Origin: Blautia sp.
GTDB lineage: Bacteria > Bacillota > Clostridia > Lachnospirales > Lachnospiraceae
Assembly (NCBI GenBank): GCA_017515945.1
Contig: JAFWDX010000459.1
Coordinates: 1-7,532, forward strand
Length of the DNA stretch: 7,532 bases
Direction: 5' to 3'
Made by a program: the position numbers and the translations under genes. Below the pieces are notes generated by a model. The model had not been told where the DNA came from. It did not search any database and saw only the letters and a program-made list of their open reading frames with translations. How positions within the stretch are numbered: the first letter of the stretch is position 1; every line of letters starts with the position of its first letter. This document shows, piece after piece, positions 5,318 to 7,532 of the stretch.

Positions 5318-6054
5318 TAACTTTGATTAAGCAGGCGTAAAATCCCTTCAAAGAGCTCTTCTGCCGAATACGCCACAAACTCTGGAAATCCTTCAGCCGG
5401 GCAGGTGCCGGCATACCGTTCGGGGAACGGCAGCCGACGGGGATTGTACCAGACGCTGTGCCAGCCCACCGAGGCAGGAGCCGCGACATCCCCTTCAAAA
5501 TTATCGCCGATATACAGGCACTGCTCCCCGGACAGAGAAAGCCTGCGGGCCTCGATCTCAAAGATCTCCGGATAGGGCTTCATGATCCCAACGTCTCCCG
5601 AAATACACCAGTTTGATTCCGGGATCCATTTTTCCAGGCCAAGTGCATGAATCTTGACACGCTGCCGGTCAGAAGGGCCGTTCGTTACCACACCCAGGGT
5701 CAGACCGCGCCGGTAAAGCTCGTCCAGGATTTCCTCCATACCCGGATCAAGGCTGATACGGCTTTGGTGGTAAGCATATCTATCCTCGAAGCACAGGATC
5801 TCCCGGTCCGGAACGGCCTGACCGAATTCAGCCAGGGCCTTGCCGAGACGGTAGATATACATTTCATTCATTGTAATGGTGCCGCGCTGGGAGGCTTCGA
5901 AAACCTCATCTCCGTAAAAGCACCTGCGCTCATAGAGCTTTACCCAGTCCAGTTCGAAATGGGGCGCCAGGACATCCCGGCAGGCCTTGCAGAAAGGCTG
6001 GCTTCTGCTGTACAGGGTGTCGTCCACATCAAAAACAACAGCTTTTATCGTCAT
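5317..6054 (-). CDS. HAD-superfamily hydrolase (subfamily IA)
   Basis: 245 residues, a cytoplasmic phosphatase-like enzyme using an aspartyl-phosphate intermediate. All four HAD motifs are present: DVDDT with nucleophile Asp9 and acid/base Asp11; VVTNG with Thr124; Lys159 in GIMKP; and IGDNFEGD with Asp184 and Asp189. A helical cap between about 15 and 90 fits subfamily IA, as in YjjG-type nucleotidases, but the substrate cannot be read from the sequence. The ATG overlaps the stop of the ribbon-helix-helix gene by ATGA, so translation is probably coupled. It is the third gene of the SPFH operon. Its TAA stop abuts a palindromic double repeat. Confidence 0.92.
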   Translation of the reverse strand: MTIKAVVFDVDDTLYSRSQPFCKACRDVLAPHFELDWVKLYERRCFYGDEVFEASQRGTITMNEMYIYRLGKALAEFGQAVPDREILCFEDRYAYHQSRISLDPGMEEILDELYRRGLTLGVVTNGPSDRQRVKIHALGLEKWIPESNWCISGDVGIMKPYPEIFEIEARRLSLSGEQCLYIGDNFEGDVAAPASVGWHSVWYNPRRLPFPERYAGTCPAEGFPEFVAYSAEELFEGILRLLNQS

Positions 6055-6221
6055 TCTTCGTTCTTATCCCCCTTCTTCTTTCTCCACTTCACACATTCCG
6101 TCAGGAGATACTCGATCTGCCCGTTCACTGAGCGGAAGTCATCCTCCGCCCAGGCGGCTATGTCATTGTACAGCTTTTCAGAAAGCCGGAGGGGGATCTG
6201 CTTTTTCTTATTATCTGCCAT
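6051..6221 (-). CDS. Small ribbon-helix-helix (Arc/CopG-like) DNA-binding protein
   Basis: 56 residues, MADNKKKQIPLRLSEKLYND... The pattern fits a ribbon-helix-helix protein: a basic tail, strand KQIPLRLS (8-15), helix A EKLYNDIAAWAEDDF (15-29), helix B SVNGQIEYLLTECVKW (31-46), then a Lys-rich end. Two molecules form one DNA-binding unit through the paired strands, and such dimers usually bind repeated short sites. ATG 6221 has GGAG 7 nt upstream. The gene starts 24 nt after the SPFH stop and overlaps the HAD start by ATGA. It could regulate its own operon through the 11-bp tandem repeat at 7328-7349; that link is inference. Confidence 0.85.
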   Translation of the reverse strand: MADNKKKQIPLRLSEKLYNDIAAWAEDDFRSVNGQIEYLLTECVKWRKKKGDKNEE

Positions 6222-6245
6222 CTGCGAACTCCGTTATCGCATCCG

Positions 6246-7271
6246 TCAGTACAGAGTGCCCGTATTGACGATCGGCTGCGCGTCGTGATTCCCGCAGAGA
6301 ACGACGAGCAGATTGGAAACCATGGCTGCTTTTCTTTCTTCGTCCAGGACGACCGTCTCCTTCTCACTCAGCCGCTCCAGGGCCATTTCGACCATCCCCA
6401 CGGCTCCGTCCACGATCATTTTCCTGGCATCGATGATGGCGGAAGCCTGCTGTCTCTGCAGCATGACAGCCGCGATCTCCGGCGCATATGCGAGATACGT
6501 GATCCTGGCGTCAATGATCTCAAGCCCGGCCTGTTCAACCTTTGCCTGGATCTTATCGCGGATCCTGGCGGCCACGACCTCACTGGAGCCACGCAGGCTG
6601 CCCTCATCGGCAACACCGTCTCCGGTCGTATCCACGTTCGGCGCTACGTCATAGGGGTAGATCCGGACGATATCGCGCAGCGCACTGTCGCACTGCAGGG
6701 ACAGATATTCCTTGTAATTGTCCACGTTGAATACGGCCTTAGCCGTGTCTTTGACCCGCCACATCACAGCGATGCCGATCTCAACCGGGTTGCCCAGGCA
6801 GTCATTGATCTTCTGTCTGTTATTGTTGAGGGTCATGATCTTGAGCGAGATCTTTTTGCTCGGAAGCTCCACACTGGTGTTGGTACCTGATATAAGGATC
6901 TTCTGGACGGAACTGCCGCCGTCAACATCTCCGCTCTGGTTCAGTCTGGTCCTGGCGGCAGGGTTAACGCTTGTGCAGAAGGGGTTCACGAAATAAAAGC
7001 CCTCTTCCTTAAGGGTGCCCACATATTTGCCGAAGAGTGTGAGCACCAGTGCCTCCTGCGGTTTGAGCACCTTGAGGCCGCCTGTCAGGATCGGCGCGCA
7101 GGATGTCACGATAATGCTCACGACCAGCAAGGCGACAGCTCCCGGAGTCGTCCGCTGATCCAGCCGGATCGCAGCCATGACGATCCCGAAAATGCTCAAA
7201 GCCTCCAGCAGAATAAATCCCAGGAGAACTGCCATACCGTTTTTCTTTCCCTGTAATACGACTTCATTCAT
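6246..7271 (-). CDS. SPFH (stomatin/flotillin/band 7) domain membrane protein
   Basis: 341 residues. Two membrane helices lie near the N-terminus (about 12-35 and 43-63). The band 7 domain follows from about 68 (LKPQEALVLTLFGKYVGT, then EEGFYFVNPF) through VEIGIAVMWRVKD to AGLEIIDARITYLAYAPEIA. An Ala-rich, glutamine-containing segment (LQRQQASAIIDARK) typical of SPFH oligomerisation comes next. A short acidic insert, DTTGDGVADEG (214-224), splits the domain and looks like a calcium-type loop. Such proteins form large ring or lattice assemblies in membranes and often organise proteases or other membrane proteins. The start at 7271 was chosen over 7319 because AAAAGGAGG lies 7 nt upstream. It is the first gene of an operon with the ribbon-helix-helix and HAD genes. 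Confidence 0.92.
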   Translation of the reverse strand: MNEVVLQGKKNGMAVLLGFILLEALSIFGIVMAAIRLDQRTTPGAVALLVVSIIVTSCAPILTGGLKVLKPQEALVLTLFGKYVGTLKEEGFYFVNPFCTSVNPAARTRLNQSGDVDGGSSVQKILISGTNTSVELPSKKISLKIMTLNNNRQKINDCLGNPVEIGIAVMWRVKDTAKAVFNVDNYKEYLSLQCDSALRDIVRIYPYDVAPNVDTTGDGVADEGSLRGSSEVVAARIRDKIQAKVEQAGLEIIDARITYLAYAPEIAAVMLQRQQASAIIDARKMIVDGAVGMVEMALERLSEKETVVLDEERKAAMVSNLLVVLCGNHDAQPIVNTGTLY

Positions 7272-7325
7272 GTCCTTACCTCCTTTTGAACCTATTATAG
7301 CCGAAGCATTATAAATCATATCTGA

Positions 7326-7354
7326 AAGATATCATATTGATATCATATTGTCAA
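7326..7354 (-). promoter_or_regulatory. Promoter of the SPFH operon with an 11-bp tandem repeat operator
   Basis: On the minus strand, perfect TTGACA (7354-7349), a 17-bp spacer and TATCTT (7331-7326, four of six bases). Transcription would start near 7319, about 48 nt before the ATG. GATATCATATT is repeated exactly in tandem at 7328-7338 and 7339-7349, filling the spacer and touching both boxes. A third ATCATAT lies at 7315-7321. One helical turn per repeat suits a ribbon-helix-helix repressor. Two further TATAAT sequences (7313-7308, 7299-7294) lack a good -35 box at the right distance. Confidence 0.6.
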
Positions 7355-7430
7355 GTACCGATTAGGAAAACGCGCTACTATTCACGGTCTGACTGAAACG
7401 GGGTGAGATCTGGCTTTCCGGAAGGTAAAT

Positions 7431-7445
7431 GGGGTCAGGCCCTCC
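7431..7445 (+). repeat. Possible degenerate REP-like core
   Basis: GGGGTCAGGCCCTCC resembles the GGGGACAGGTTCCT core of the hairpin repeats at 9-10 of 14 positions and lies 24 bp from the big palindrome at 7469-7532. It lacks clear stems. I take it as a related or decayed copy with low certainty. Confidence 0.35.
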
Positions 7446-7468
7446 AAACATTCTGTGAACAGCGTTCA

Positions 7469-7532
7469 GGAACCACACAGGGGACGGTTCTCTGTGTGGC
7501 ACCACACAGAGAACCGTCCCCTGTGTGGTTCC
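7469..7532. repeat. Perfect 31-bp inverted repeat, REP-like double hairpin (stem type 2)
   Basis: The arms 7469-7499 and 7502-7532 are exact inverted copies around a 2-bp centre, and the structure may continue past the window. Each arm is itself a hairpin: CCACACAG, core GGGACGGTTCT, CTGTGTGG. The layout (two inverted arms, 2-bp centre, self-complementary stems, GGGAC-GGTTC core) equals that of 5248-5317, but the stem sequence is completely different. Confidence 0.92.

Noticed and set aside
1..7532. CRISPR array
   Set aside because: The repeats are palindromic singles or doublets at irregular distances with no regular spacers, and no cas-like gene is present.

Overview
The window looks like a piece of a Gram-positive Clostridia chromosome, probably Lachnospiraceae. 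Reasons: strong AGGAGG-type ribosome binding sites, TTGACA/TATAAT-type promoters, LplB/YtcP-type sugar permeases with a divergent LacI regulator, an SPFH protein of a type I associate with this family, and many short palindromic intergenic repeats. Family assignments are from memory of protein motifs; no search was run.

Layout. (1) Bases 1-1108, minus strand: two inner-membrane permeases of a carbohydrate ABC importer. The second-listed one runs off the window. The first is intact except for one in-frame amber codon at 962-964 where the family has glutamine. (2) Bases 1109-1519: a divergent control region with a sigma-A-type promoter facing each way and palindromes of LacI-operator type, one placed just downstream of the transporter start point. 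(3) Bases 1520-3162, plus strand: a LacI-family regulator overlapping (ATGA) a small membrane-anchored protein of unknown function. (4) Bases 3136-4039: a segment bounded by two oppositely oriented palindromic repeat arms, holding a lipoprotein gene. A 120-bp MITE-like element, with inverted ends and an 8-9 bp duplication, sits directly on that gene's ribosome binding site. (5) Bases 4040-5241, minus strand: a relic of an ABC exporter (last membrane helices plus the first NBD strand), then a TetR regulator with a near-perfect 24-bp operator over its own promoter region. (6) Bases 5248-7271, minus strand: an operon in the order SPFH membrane protein, 56-residue ribbon-helix-helix protein, HAD hydrolase. 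Its promoter spacer is filled by a tandem 11-bp repeat that could be the operator of the ribbon-helix-helix protein. (7) Bases 7431-7532: more palindromic repeats, including a perfect 31-bp inverted repeat reaching the window end.

How the parts work together. LacI probably represses the divergent sugar importer and perhaps itself. TetR probably once controlled the exporter that is now a relic. The SPFH/RHH/HAD operon may be autoregulated. The most striking non-genic feature is a set of hairpin repeats sharing the core GGGAC(A)GGTTC but carrying two different self-complementary stems (GAGTCA/TGACTC and CCACACAG/CTGTGTGG). They sit at gene 3' ends and in two cases supply the stop codon of the neighbouring gene.
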